Below are positions 10,315 to 20,709 of a stretch of DNA of 39,811 bases, piece by piece. The position numbers and the translations under genes are program-made. The notes under the pieces are model-generated. The model worked only from the letters and a program-made list of their open reading frames with translations, did not search any database and was not told the origin of the DNA. This DNA is from Nemertoderma westbladi (Eukaryota; Xenacoelomorpha; Nemertodermatida; Nemertodermatidae). Position 1 is the stretch's first letter; the number at the start of each line of letters is the position of its first letter. The stretch spans positions 1 through 39,811 of the forward strand of contig JAUCBJ010007626.1 in assembly GCA_032718475.1 (NCBI GenBank), in the 5' to 3' direction.

Positions 10315-11824
10315 CTACTACTAGGATCGGCATGCTGCATTGCAGCTGCATTTTTAAGAATGCTGTGCCGGCTTGTCAACAAAATTGCACCGCCACAACT
10401 CCCTATCACCCATGACATTTGCTAGATCATCCGCATCTTTAAGGCCAGTGTCCTTTAAGATGCGTCTCAAGAAAGTAATGGGCTGTCCACCATGCTTATT
10501 CACTCCATGAGGCTGCCAAAGTACAAGATTATGCACTGGCTGGTCCTCACGGCGAAAGCAATGTCCTGCAAAGCGGAGGCGATTTTGTTCTAGTGTCAAG
10601 CTTGGGGGAACCAATGAGACACCTCCAATGTTATATAGTGTCTGGTTGGAGATGTGTGCATTGTACTTGACACAATGAACCCGGCGTAGCATTCTTGTGA
10701 ATGTGCCATCCAGAGATTTGGTGTCCTCAGCAGTTAGAGCCCAGCATGGACTCCCGTAGAGGAGTACTGGAACTACTGCTGCTCTAAATAATCGGACCTT
10801 AAGTTTCCGATTAATTCTCGGTGATTTCCAAATCCTGGAAAGCCTATTCAAGGCTGTCCATGCCTTTCCCTTACGTATTCGAAGGTCCTCACCTGACTTC
10901 CGGATCCATGATCCCAGGTAAGAGAAGTCGTCCACATGCTCAAGCATACCATCCTTTGAGCTTATGCTCATCCGACCAGAGACTTGCTGAGGACTTTCAA
11001 AGTTAACAGTCAGAATTTTGGTCTTTCTGGAGTTAATAAAAAGACCAACACTAGAAGCAGCATGTTCTAATGAGCTGAGGAGCCGTTGGGCTCCCTCTAA
11101 TGATTCTGAGAGTACTCCTAAGTCATCAGCAAAGTCTAGATCAGTTAGGTACTTGGCAGGATTTCCTCGACTTCTGGAGCCAGTAGGTGGAGTTATCATC
11201 ACCCCATCATCATTATGATGATCTAAGGACATGCGTAGAACATAGTCAACCACAATAATGAACAAGAATGGTGCAAGTGTGTCTCCTTGGAGGACGCCCC
11301 ATAACACTTCAAATGGTTCTGTGTCACCGTCAACAGTAGACACAAATGTTGTCGAACCATCGTATACTGATCTGATTGCTGCAATAATTTCATCAGGAAT
11401 CCCATATAATGAAAGTATGCTGAACATACGTGAGCGAGAGACTGAATCAAAGGCCTTGAAGAAGTCAACAAAGATAACAGCCAGATGCCTGTCTTTCTTT
11501 TTTGATAATTCTTCAATTATTATTATTCAATTATTAAAGTGCCAAAATGGGCTCCATGGTCCCACGACCTTTACGGAACCCATTCTGATTTCCACGGAGC
11601 AGTCTCTCAATGGGATCCCTGATGCGATTTAATAGAATCCTATTGTATAGCTTTGCAGCAATCGAGATCAATGAGATTCCCCGAAAAGAACCATAGAGTG
11701 TTAGGTTGCCCTTCTTGGGAACTGGCACCAACTTATTTGTTTTCATTTCTTGTGGGACTCTTGTTGTTCGGTACATGTCTACTATGATGGGATAGATGAG
11801 CTTTAAACATTCAGGTATTTTTTT
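10315..11824 (-). mobile_element. RTE-like LINE, 5'-truncated insertion (copy 2) with 11-bp target duplication
   Basis: The insertion is bounded by TGCATTAGCAA at 10304-10314 and 11825-11835. Its 3' end is a (CTA)n run next to 10315, as in copy 3. Minus-strand coding, in order: LVPVPKKGNL and FRGISLISIAAKLYNRILLN (fingers), QNGFRKGRGT, a damaged spot at about 11515-11545 with ATT repeats and stops, VDFFKAFDSV, VLQGDTLAPFLF, FADDLGVLSE (catalytic box), PCWALTAEDT and the C-terminal LRFAGHCFRREDQP followed by a tryptophan/arginine-rich end at 10354. The 5' truncation removes the endonuclease. From 11505 to 10354 the frame is open. It disrupts the endonuclease of the CR1/L2-like LINE around it. 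Confidence 0.92.
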
Positions 11825-11835
11825 TGCATTAGCAA

Positions 11836-13230
11836 AATAACATGATAATTTAGCAATATCAATATCGCTATTGTTATTACGAGTGGTCAAAGTTTCATTA
11901 AGAAGGGTGGTTTTGTTAGATAAGTTTACTACTGGGTTACCTACTAATTGTTTTCCGCTGTAGCGCGTACTACTGTTGCCGGGTTCTGAAACCTTGGTCC
12001 GATAATTGGTGTGCGGAAGTTATTTTTCTGACGTTGAGTGTCGAGTTTTCCAGATGCGGTGTCATAGTCGGCCTCAGAAATCGCTACAACGTAACGCCAA
12101 TCAATTTTCCCCTCAGAGTTCGCGCGACGTAGGACGTAACGATCAGCCCGATTATCATATACCACAAGAGTTCTAGGAGAATTATCCCGCAGGTTATTTA
12201 TTGAGCGTTGAAGAATGTACTCGTAGAACGCTGCGATGCCGAATGGCTTCTGTCATGAGAGCGGGTCGGAGATAAACTCGATTAAACTCAGTCAAATTGC
12301 AAAGTAATTTTTTGCTTCTAAGAACAAACATTTGATCGGCAGTGGACTTTAATTCAACCTTTACTAATCTACGATACTTGGAAAAGGCAGGCTTCGGCAG
12401 ACGACGCAATCCCATGATTTGAATATCTTGGCAGTTTATGGAATCGAGAAGTTTTCGGATCAGTTTAAAATCATCTTCGCCAGGTTGTCTATCCAATAAT
12501 CCTTCCATGATAAATGATGAGCAGACATCTTCTGATTCCTTTTGCTGCTGGAAAGCATTGTCAACGGTCGTTGCAATTCTTTCATCCAGTGTCTGGGGAG
12601 GGTTGTTCGATTTCCCCTTAGTACCGGTATTCATGGTAGTTCGGGGTATAGACTGACTATGGTTGGAATTGGAACCCTTCTTCGGCCTAGGTTTACCTGT
12701 GACATTGTGCCAACTGGAAGCATCTTCGGGTCGCGTTTCGGAAGAGGTGCAATCATAGACATCACCTCTGCGAATGAAGTTATTAAGTTTATATATTTTC
12801 TCACACAGTAACTCGATAGTGGGTTCGGAGTCCGTAATGGGTTTCGCAGACGCCGACTTAGGGACTGAGGTGCTAACCGCCGATGGCGACTTGCACTCGA
12901 CACAGAACCAGTTGGGTAATGTAAGGGAATTGAATCCGCTTACATCAATCAGGGATGGAGTGTTCAAAAACCATTCTCCAACTGATAAAGGCAAAGTTTC
13001 ATCAGCTATTAAATTTTGAATCAATGCTCTGCTGTCTGGCCTGTTTCCATAATTAAATTGTCAACCTTAGCCAATCTGTCAGAATGTATATCCCACTTGC
13101 GTACAGTGGTCATCAAAAAACTACCTAGGCCAGAGTAACCTCCTTCAAATTTTAACCATCCGGAATGTATGTGTTGCTTTACCCAGTAAGCAACCGAGGG
13201 TGGACTCTCTATAGCCGAGGGGCACTTGTA
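11836..13230 (-). pseudogene. CR1/L2-like LINE ORF1 and start of ORF2
   Basis: The minus strand carries an ORF1 nucleic-acid-binding protein. It appears to open near 13230 (YKCPSAIESPPSVAYWVKQH), shifts frame at about 13025-13040, then runs 13024 to 12194: LPNWFCVECKSPS (half of a zinc finger of the PHD-like type), a basic, Ser/Asn-rich middle (KPRPKKGSNSNHS), and an RRM-like or ORF1-typical block (SSFIMEGLLDRQPGEDDFKL, then IMGLRRLPKP). After a second frameshift near 12200 it ends at 11944 (DNRADRYVLRR then a tail). The stretch 11940-11836 is the beginning of ORF2 (LSNKTTLLNETLTTRNNNSD then IDIAKLSCYFANA), whose endonuclease resumes at 10314. ORF1 proteins coat the RNA and act as chaperones. 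The two frameshifts show it is dead. Confidence 0.8.
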
Positions 13231-14129
13231 TAATAACTAATAATCACAAACCCCGTCCTCTTATAATATATAACTCTGTAGTAGTCAGTAGCAGTAGTAG
13301 TAATAGTAGTAGTATTAGTAGTATAAGTAGTAAGTAATAGTAAAGGAGATCGGTTTAAACCAAAGTGATAAAGTAACATTATTATATAACATAATCATAT
13401 AGACAAAGTAGAATAAGATACAGATTCATAATTATTTTATCAAACTCATGTACTACTTACTTCAATGTGCCAATTGTAATAATAATTAAACATATTATTC
13501 CGATTAATCTGCGTTTGGCCCTATAAGATATTATACTGAAGTGTTTTATATCAATATATCCATGCGAGTAAACAAGAAGTGAAGTAAATGTTTATTATTA
13601 TAGTTTTAGAAATTTAATTATATACCCAAGATAGTGAAATAGATAATATACAAGAAATTGCCATTTGATCAGATATATCAAAGCGGCGTCTTTAGTATAA
13701 TACCGTACGTAATAGTATTAATTAACTCTGTTATACAATGTAAATATACTAAATCTATTTATAAATATATTATGAGCCCTACTTTGTATATTTCTCCTAC
13801 AGGTAGACAATGTAGTATGTTAAAACTTGATATAATTTGGTATAATATATAACATATTACAAATAAGACTGAGGCAGCTAAACTATATTGCAAAGAAATC
13901 AAATATCCTAAAGTAATATACTAGACCCTCCCTCCACCCTATAAATAGTGTTCACCACCTACCCCACCCACCGCCCTTATTACTTCATAATAATGAAAGA
14001 TAGTACTGGCGCTCCGGTCACTCCGTTCCCTCCGCTGGGGGGGTTAAGTTGTAGGTTTTGACACTATGCAAAATCCGAGCACAGAGTTAGAAGCGCATTG
14101 GATAGGCGAACATTTCTTGCAGTGAAAGT
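13231..14129. other. AT-rich non-coding stretch with (TAG)n microsatellite
   Basis: 13277-13345 is an imperfect TAG/GTA repeat, then about 550 bp of AT-rich sequence without recognisable genes (a 64-codon open frame at 13658-13852 is not supported). At 13930-14045 the base composition changes to C-rich, with CCCTCCCTCCACCC and a TATAAATAG, then G7. Confidence 0.5.
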
Positions 14130-15640
14130 ATTTCCATACCTATTATAGTTTTCGAGATAGTCAGACATGAGTAGCTAAAATTTGAATTTTTTTCGGTAAA
14201 GTCTGATTTCACCGGTACATGTCATCCGAAATATGGATTGTGATATATCGTCAGATGCGGGTCCACTAACTGTACATTCACATATTTTCAAGGAAAAAAT
14301 TCGATCAAGGGTTTTCGAAATATTTTCGAATTACCGGAAGCAGACTTTGGACGACCATATCTCCGGTACCGGTAGGCCTATTGAGTCGAAATTTTTTTTA
14401 ATCTACTTAGAACACTCCAGTTAATGTTTTTTACTTTGAAAGTTTTGCCCCAAAATGCTCAGAAGTAATTACGAAAAAACTGATCATTTTGCGATCATGA
14501 TCTTTTGACCCCCTAGAATTGAACTTTTTTATGGTCAAATTTTAGCTACCCCCCCTAATTCGAGGGTGAGGAATCTTTTTGTAATGTTAAGTTTTTTCAT
14601 ACGGTGAACTCACAGGACTTGGTCTTCGAAATAAAACCGAAAATATGATCTTTCCTGATCATGGCCTGATCAAATCGCTTTTTGAAAATTTCGAAATGCC
14701 CAAAAGTTGCCCCTTCTTAATAGAAGTCGATTAGTAAAAAAAAAATCGGGGGTCTCAAACAAAGATTTCGAGAAAATCGGGAAAAACCGAAAAACATGAT
14801 CTTTTATGATCAGGAAGCTGATCTCGAGAACCGGTTGACCGATCGAGCCAATTTTTTTTTTAATCAACTCAGAATAGACCATTGAACATTTCTTACAATG
14901 AATGTTTATTAGAAAAATGCTTAGATTCGATTTTAAATATACTGATCTTTTCGCGATCATGATCTTGAGTTTTGACCCACTAGACTTGAACTTTTTTATG
15001 CCCAAATTTTGGCTACCCCCCATAATTCGAGGGTGAGGAATCTTTTTGTGATGTTAAGTTTTTCCATACGGTGAACTCCCAGGACTTGGTCTTTGAAATA
15101 AAACCAAAAACACGATCTTTTCTGATCGCGGCCTGATCAAATCGCTTTTTGAAAATTTCGAAATGCTCAAAAGTTGCCCCTTCATCATAGAAGTCGATTC
15201 GTAAAAAAAAAATCGGGGGTCTCAAACAAAGTTTTCGAGAAAATGGGAAAAAACAGAAAAATATGATCTTTAATGATCAGGTATCAGATCTCGAGAACCG
15301 GTTGTCCGATCGAGCCAATTTTTTTTTTAATCGACTTAGGGCGGTGTTCTGAACGTTTCCTACAGTAATTGTTTATATCCAAAATGCTTAGTTACGATTT
15401 TACGAAGTCCGATCTTTGCGCGATCATGATCTTGCGTTTTGACCGGGAAGAATTCACTTTTTTTAAAATCTTTTAACGGGAATCATGACTAATGTGGGGT
15501 CGCTGAATCTTTTTGTGATGTTAAGTTTTTCGATTGGAGCAAGCCTTGAGTGTCCGATCCCTGATCAAAACTGATCTTTGCTGATCATGGTCAAGATCAT
15601 GATCTGATCGCTCCAAAAAAAGTTTTTTTGAATGTAAACC
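14130..15640. repeat. 467-bp tandem repeat, about 3 diverged copies, GATC-rich
   Basis: GAATCTTTTTGTRATGTTAA occurs at about 14571, 15038 and 15505, exactly 467 bp apart. The units share the order: GATCATGATCTT, a TTTTGACCC block, AATTCGAGGGTGAGG, the GAATCTTTTTG block, GGTCTTYGAAATAAAACC, AAATCGCTTTTTGAAAATTT, AATCGGGGGTCTCAAAC, TCTCGAGAACCGGTTG. The first copy is the most diverged. GATC and the palindrome GATCATGATC recur through every unit. Two short minus-strand open frames are by-products of the repeat. Possibly a satellite fragment or the non-coding part of an unidentified element. Confidence 0.85.
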
Positions 15641-15831
15641 CTATGCTGCCTATCGATTGGCGCCGGTCCCAAGTCCGTAGCATTAGCGGTTCTGGAGATT
15701 CCTGCATAGCAACGCGGTTGCTAGGGAAGCAGACTTTTTGACTCAAATTGGCCCTAGCCGGAGAACCGTAGACTTTTTTAACACATTATGTATGGCGAAA
15801 AGTCTTCTGGATAGATTTTGGGGGGGGGGGT

Positions 15832-16662
15832 CTAGGAACATCCTATTGTTCGTTTTCGCTTAGTTGCTGAGATCCTCTCGTCCCACAAATTCCAGGATTC
15901 TATAAAGGCATTCTGCTGGACTAGTTCCGTGGCCGGAATAGTGTTCGGTGTTCTGCGAACAGAGAACCTAATCGGTTTAGGGCCCTGACCGTCTAGCCTA
16001 GCAATATAGAGGGTCCTAGGTACAAAAACAGTTTGACCCAGTCTGTCAGAACATTGAGTCGGAAAGCAATCAATGGCAGGATTGGTAGGGGGATATAAAT
16101 ACTTTAAGGAATTGCCACCGTTATGATTCTTACAAGTAAGTAAACATATACCTAACTCAGCTGTAACTAAAATAAATGGTGCTACCTCCCAGTGATGAAG
16201 GAACATTTTAGTTGCTAACCAGTCATCTTTTAAACCTACAAGTTTTTGTTTGGTTGAAAATTGAAAATCACTGGGCACATATTTGTTAAGGGCTACATTC
16301 AGTGGAAGTGGTTCCCTCATCGTTTATGTGTTCCCAACAACCAGTAGGGCATCATATGCCCCATTGGGGCTAACATCAACAAAATGTGGTACTGGATTTT
16401 CCAAAGTAACATTTTGTAGAAAGCCAGCCAAGTGCTGTTTACTTGGAAGCCATGATTCACGGAGATTGTTAATGGAATTCTCTTTTTTTATATTTTTTTC
16501 TTTTGTTAGTTTATGCAATCTATTTGTATATTTATTTTGTGAAAATGTTATGTAGTTGGATTCATCATACTTACCATAATACTTCTTAGCCCATCTGCTG
16601 CATTTCAACGCTTTATGATATTGTATGTATTTTATGAAAATTTGATGTAGTGTTGCATTCAT
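15832..16662 (-). pseudogene. Unrecognised protein, 277 codons with one in-frame stop
   Basis: Two minus-strand open frames (16662-16324 and 16320-15832) lie in the same frame and are separated only by TAA at 16324-16326, so they were probably one protein. The N-terminal part is basic with Tyr/Lys-rich segments (ALKCSRWAKKYYGKYDESNY, NRLHKLTKEKNIKKENSINN). The C-terminal part includes MREPLPLNVALNKYVPSDFQ, HHWEVAPFILVTAELGICLL, and ends in a basic SATKRKRT tail. No signal peptide or clear membrane segment; one hydrophobic stretch (APFILVTAELGICLL) could be a buried strand-helix. I do not recognise a domain. Composition is like real coding sequence, and it is flanked upstream by a lysine-rich exon on the same strand. 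It could equally be a transposon or virus-derived protein; the second ATG at 16318-16320 would give a 162-residue product. Confidence 0.45.
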
Positions 16663-16738
16663 AACTCAATATTTCTTAGTCAACTCTCAATATATATCTT
16701 AATATATCTCAATATTTCGATATTACATCTGCTGCATT

Positions 16739-16830
16739 TCAATACTTATGCTTCTTCTTTCCTGATTTCTGCTTATGATTCTTCTTTCCTGATTTCTGCT
16801 CATGATTCTTCTTTCCTGGTTTCAAAGTTT
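16739..16830 (-). CDS. Possible terminal exon with a 9-residue lysine-rich repeat
   Basis: On the minus strand a splice-acceptor-like TTATTGTTATTGCAG precedes 16830, followed by an open stretch ending in TGA at 16739-16741. It encodes three near-copies of a 9-residue unit of the form K-S-G-K-K-N-H-K-Q, from a 27-bp tandem repeat (16743-16822). Such Lys/His-rich tails are common at C-termini of nuclear or cytoplasmic proteins. No upstream exon was identified on this strand, so it may be a fortuitous open repeat. A nearby motif (CATCTGCTGCATTTCAA) is shared by 16594 and 16726, linking this piece to the adjacent unrecognised frame. Confidence 0.3.
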
Positions 16831-17051
16831 CTGCAATAACAATAATTCAAGTAAGTTACAAACACTATAACATATTTTTTAAATATTGCCAGACTACCAG
16901 AGGGGATGGGATCACAGGGAGTGCATCCTTAGGGTGGTGGGTGGGTTTAATTATATTGGTTAAAATGGGACAGATCCACTGAGACAGTTTATTATTGCAT
17001 GAGTATAATAATTTTTTAATTGTATTTAGTATATATAATTGTTTTTATTAG

Positions 17052-17627
17052 ATGTCTAATCAAGGTTACTCCAATGAGTCCGAAGCTGCAAACACAACGA
17101 AAATACCAACTCGCCACGAGAAAGTATGCCCTATTAACGGCTGTTCTAAAACATTAAAATATTTAAAAGATCATCTAACATCAACACACAAAATATCACC
17201 AAACAAAGCTGGACAGTTGGTTAAGATAGCAAAACGATCCAATACGACATTAGAATCAGAGATAGTGGACCTGGAAATAAAATCGATGAAATGTAAGTCG
17301 TTTGGTGCGAAATGCAATCTATTAGTTGCATTTGTCAGAAAGATGGGGAAGGAGGTTAACGATAAAACAATACATAAACTGATGGTAGATGTTAATTCTA
17401 CTGAATTAACTATTGAGAAGAATTCAATTGTCAGTGGTGGTGTTTGTGTTGTGGATGATGTACGTGTGGGTGATGATAATGCTGGGCGTGTGGCTGAGAG
17501 TTCTGGTGTGTCTGTGCCATTAGATTGTGTGAGTGGAGGTACTTCTGGTGATCTTCATACATATGCAGATACGGTTAGTGTGGTAGGTCCCTCTAGTGGG
17601 TGCAGTAATACAAATAGAACGAAATGA
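17052..17627 (+). CDS. Zinc-finger protein of unknown family, 191 codons
   Basis: The open frame starts at an ATG directly after an acceptor-like GTTTTTATTAG. Residues 26-46 form a finger of spacing C-x4-C-x9-H-x4-H (VCPINGCSKTLKYLKDHLTS then TH), followed by a helix-rich basic segment (KAGQLVKIAKRSNTT, MKCKSFGAKCNLLVAFVRKM). The last ~60 residues are Gly/Ser/Val-rich and may be intron or decayed sequence: a strong donor-like GTAAGT lies at 17292-17297 and others follow, so the true exon may be shorter. The short finger suggests DNA or RNA binding. Similar single fingers occur at the front of transposon proteins as well as host genes. Exon-like pieces on the same strand follow at 17988, 18548 and 19001. 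Confidence 0.45.
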   Translation: MSNQGYSNESEAANTTKIPTRHEKVCPINGCSKTLKYLKDHLTSTHKISPNKAGQLVKIAKRSNTTLESEIVDLEIKSMKCKSFGAKCNLLVAFVRKMGKEVNDKTIHKLMVDVNSTELTIEKNSIVSGGVCVVDDVRVGDDNAGRVAESSGVSVPLDCVSGGTSGDLHTYADTVSVVGPSSGCSNTNRTK

Positions 17628-17987
17628 ATCCTAGACTGTAATATTCAATTGTCTGCCGCTAGGGGGCGATAATGTTGTAAAATGTAAATTGCTTGTCATT
17701 TTGTTAATTCCTGTCCGTTTGTTTTGAAATTTTCTAGACACCTTCTACAATATGGGTGGGACAAGGTGGACAAACATCTACAACACTCCCAATAAAGAAT
17801 TCAAAATACGAATTAATTTTAAAATTTGTAAAAAAATATATTTTTGAAAATTTTAAATTAAAAAAAATATGGATTCCATGTAAATGTCACCTGGTAGGTA
17901 TATTATGAAGTTACAAATGACTGTACCTATATGGAATCAATTTATTGCAGGGATGTTAGGCATTGGCATTGCTAGGCATTATTGCAG

Positions 17988-18149
17988 GCATTGGTTGATT
18001 TCCACTTAGTCAATATACTGAAGATATTCAAAGAAACTTCACCAAAGAACAGGCGGGAATCTGTGGCTAATATCGCTTCCCAGTGCGAGAAATGGGAGGA
18101 TAAATGTTCGCAAAGAGTTGGTATTGATGGGTCTGTCGATGTTCTTTAG
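17988..18149 (+). CDS. Exon-like open segment, 53 codons, unrecognised
   Basis: After an acceptor-like CATTATTGCAG the plus strand is open to TAG at 18147: ALVDFHLVNILKIFKETSPK then NRRESVANIASQCEKWEDKC and a short tail GIDGSVDVL. It is balanced, amphipathic and protein-like, unlike the AT-rich DNA on either side. It lies 360 bp after the zinc-finger frame on the same strand and could be its last coding exon. I do not recognise the fold. Confidence 0.35.
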   Translation, partial: ALVDFHLVNILKIFKETSPKNRRESVANIASQCEKWEDKCSQRVGIDGSVDVL

Positions 18150-18547
18150 TGAACCAGCCTGTATCATTGTTAAGTATGTGTTAAGTTAGCCTTTGTTTTT
18201 ATGACTGGATTTCAGTATATATTTATATTACTTGTATTATATTTATTTAAAATACCGCTATTATATATTTCATTTCTATAATACACCGTTATGATTTACA
18301 TCACAAATTATTAATTATTATTACTATTATTATTTTAATGACGGTTCATGGCCTGTCCAGCCTTTAATGAAATATTAAATTCATAACTTTATTACTTAAA
18401 ATTTTTTTTTTATTTTTATTTTTTATTCCATTTATGATTGCTACATATAATCATTATTCAATATTATCAAGGGGTAAATATTATAAAAGTAATACTCTCA
18501 GTGTTCATAAATCACAATAAAATGTTTATTAAATATATATAATCCAG
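18150..18547. other. AT-rich intergenic or intronic stretch
   Basis: Homopolymer-rich AT sequence with no coding signal. Confidence 0.5.
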
Positions 18548-18812
18548 GTGCAAGAAGAGGTGCTATCTAGCTTTCTAGGATATCGAATAGGCCCTCTGAC
18601 GGAGATTCAACTGTACCGAGGACTGCGGCCGAGTTCCCAACGAGTATTGGGACCGCAATGCGCTGAAGCAGGAAACGATGGGAGCGAGGATCCTGTGTCG
18701 ATGAATGTATCCTCCTACCGACCTCCTTCAGGAAAACTTCCGTTGCCGGACCGGGGCGACCAAACGTTTCAAAGGCGACTGGCGTGAACAGGAAATCCTG
18801 GTCAATAAGCTT
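18548..18812 (+). CDS. GC-richer exon-like segment, frame uncertain
   Basis: A sharp rise in GC content over about 260 bp follows an acceptor-like TATATAATCCAG. One plus frame is open for 79 codons (QEEVLSSFLGYRIGPLTEIQ and onward to 18787). Another plus frame reads plausibly (VPNEYWDRNALKQETMGARI, then after one stop CRTGATKRFKGDWREQEILV) and ends at 18810-18812. Competing frames mean this is a decayed coding segment or a single exon whose frame I cannot settle. Confidence 0.3.
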
Positions 18813-19000
18813 TAAATTAAGCTTATAAGTAATAATAATGAAGCTTATAAATAAGCTTCAATTTACTTTAAATTAAATTAGTACCATTTTATAATTTTTT
18901 GTTGCAATATGAAAATGTTTGTGATCAATATTTCGTAAATTTGGTTAACCATGATGATGATAATTCATTAAATATACTGTAAACTCAAAATATATTTTAG

Positions 19001-19255
19001 GAGGATGTGAGTAATCACCATGGGATTGAGGAGGGACAGGGTGAGCTTGCCCATGGAGATGATTCCGGTGATGAGTTGGAGAATATTTCTGCGGTTGAAT
19101 TGAGTACCGGAACAGGGGATTTGCCGTGCTTCATTACAGTAATGGTTCAACCGGATGAGGGAAAGATGGAGACTGCGATTGTTACTATGGAGGGGTTTAT
19201 TGTCGGCAAGGTGATTCCCACTATTGACGAAGCGTTCCTTTATTACTGGCACTAA
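19001..19255 (+). CDS. Acidic exon-like segment, 84 codons, unrecognised
   Basis: Starts after an acceptor-like ATATATTTTAG and stays open to TAA at 19253: EDVSNHHGIEEGQGELAHGD, DSGDELENISAVELSTGTGD, then a beta-rich block PCFITVMVQPDEGKMETAIV and TMEGFIVGKVIPTIDEAFLY. The change from acidic linker to a compact hydrophobic/charged domain looks like a real protein C-terminus. It may be the last exon of the gene begun at 17052, but splice joins cannot be proven by eye. Confidence 0.35.
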   Translation, partial: EDVSNHHGIEEGQGELAHGDDSGDELENISAVELSTGTGDLPCFITVMVQPDEGKMETAIVTMEGFIVGKVIPTIDEAFLYYWH

Positions 19256-20375
19256 TATTGACGTCTCCAATTTCATTGCTGGACTGAACAGCATTCTCAA
19301 ATTAGATTGTTCCTAATTTTAATTTTTAATTGTTTCAAATTACGTGAGTTATTTCAAATGTTAGAAAGAAGTGACTGCTCCACCCCCCCCCCCCCACCCC
19401 CCAAAAAAAAGTGGTTAACTTTATGGGGAGGTTTAAGTAATTATTAAATGGTTTAAATTATTATAATCTTAAATAATGAATATTATTAGTTTTAGAACAA
19501 GATACTGTTCATTAAATACATCGCGGTTTTTTCAGATTTTCACTTTCGTTTTTTTGAAATGAGAACCCAAGACCCCCCCACCCTCCATTCTGTTTGTTTG
19601 TTTTTATATTCTTTATATTTTCGTGTTAGGTTTCGTATTAATTGCACTACTCGTGTTTGAGTTTTGTGATATAATTTTGTGAAACCGGTAAAATAAAATA
19701 AAAAATAGGTGATGTGTTTTAAAAATGATACAATGACACAACAAATCCTATCGCTCTGTATCACGAATAGTTGCGGCTCTGTCCACATTTGCTGAGACGT
19801 GGAGGGGGGGGGGGGGGGGGGGGATTTCCATCAATAGAGTCAATAGAACAGACGGGGCTGTTGTGTCGATTTTCCCCTGAAGAAGGATGAATTTTGATTG
19901 GGTCAAGACCACCCCCCCCCCCCCTGCCACCATATCTGCAGTTGGAAGTAACTACATACATAGTCTATACCCTACCCAGCTATACAGGCTAAAAGGAATC
20001 TGTTTAGGTTAAGGCCAAGGATTGGATGTGGTGTGTGTCCCAACAAGCATGTTTTATATAATATGTTAAGGATAGAGGGTCTTCCCTCAGCAATAAAAAC
20101 GTTTTGTATTATTATTATTCGCCCTCCTAAACCTAAACCTAAACCCTTCTTCAGGCGATTATTAAATAAAATAAAACAGAAATTTGAATTTATACAGACA
20201 CAACTGCAAAATACAGAACAGTGACCGGTACCGGAACAGCCTAAACAATGTATTGCTCAGGACAGTAGCCAATCACGTTACACTACCGGTAAAAGTACTG
20301 TAGTTAGGAAATAAATGTAATTGGATTAGTTTTAAAGTAGGGACACCAATATTAATAATAATGATAATTAATAAA
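19256..20375. other. Non-coding stretch with homopolymer runs
   Basis: No gene recognised. Contains C13-A-C6-A8 at 19383-19410, G20 at 19804-19823, C13 at 19912-19924 and CCTAAA repeated three times at about 20126-20144. Short open frames are artefacts of these runs. Confidence 0.5.
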
Positions 20376-20479
20376 TTAGCTAATACATTAAATTACATAC
20401 CTAATGAAACTTATTTAAATTTATTCACGGATAGTAGTTCGAGTAGAGAAAGGAACCGATATGTACTGTAGTTGGATAT
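20376..20479. repeat. Left subterminal inverted repeat of the disrupted piggyBac element
   Basis: This 104-bp segment matches the reverse complement of 33584-33771, which carries an extra ~84 bp in the middle. The blocks TTAGCTAATACATTAAATTA and GAAAGGAACCGATATGTACT are shared almost exactly. Because the two halves of one piggyBac transposase lie between them in the right orientation, they are most simply that element's ends. The exact outer ends and TTAA were not pinned down. Confidence 0.7.
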
Positions 20480-20596
20480 AAAGTATATTTAAAGGATTAA
20501 AGTATATTTAAACAAACAAAACCTTATCTGATGACCCAAAATTGCACAATCAACTATAGTAGATATCAGTACTTAGTTTAATGGACCATTATTGCT

Positions 20597-20675
20597 TAAT
20601 TAATTAACTAATTAGCTAAATAATTAATTAATTAACAAACTAATTAATTAGTTAATTAATTAACCAAATAATTAG
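20597..20675. repeat. TTAATTAA-rich palindromic run
   Basis: Repeated TTAATTAA and TAATTAGTTAATT units of alternating A/T, just beyond the transposase stop codon. Confidence 0.7.
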
Positions 20676-20709
20676 TTCATATTTAGACAATTGTTCACAT
20701 AATGGTAAA

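Noticed and set aside
12438-13019. Plus-strand open frames opposite LINE ORF1
   Set aside because: Shadows of the minus-strand ORF1, which has the recognisable motifs.
14670-15225. Minus-strand open frames of 117 and 70 codons
   Set aside because: They fall in equivalent positions of the 467-bp repeat, are Lys/Phe-rich from A/T runs and differ between units.
20126-20144. Interstitial telomere repeat (CCTAAA x3)
   Set aside because: Only three units and not the usual animal TTAGGG; too short to mean anything.
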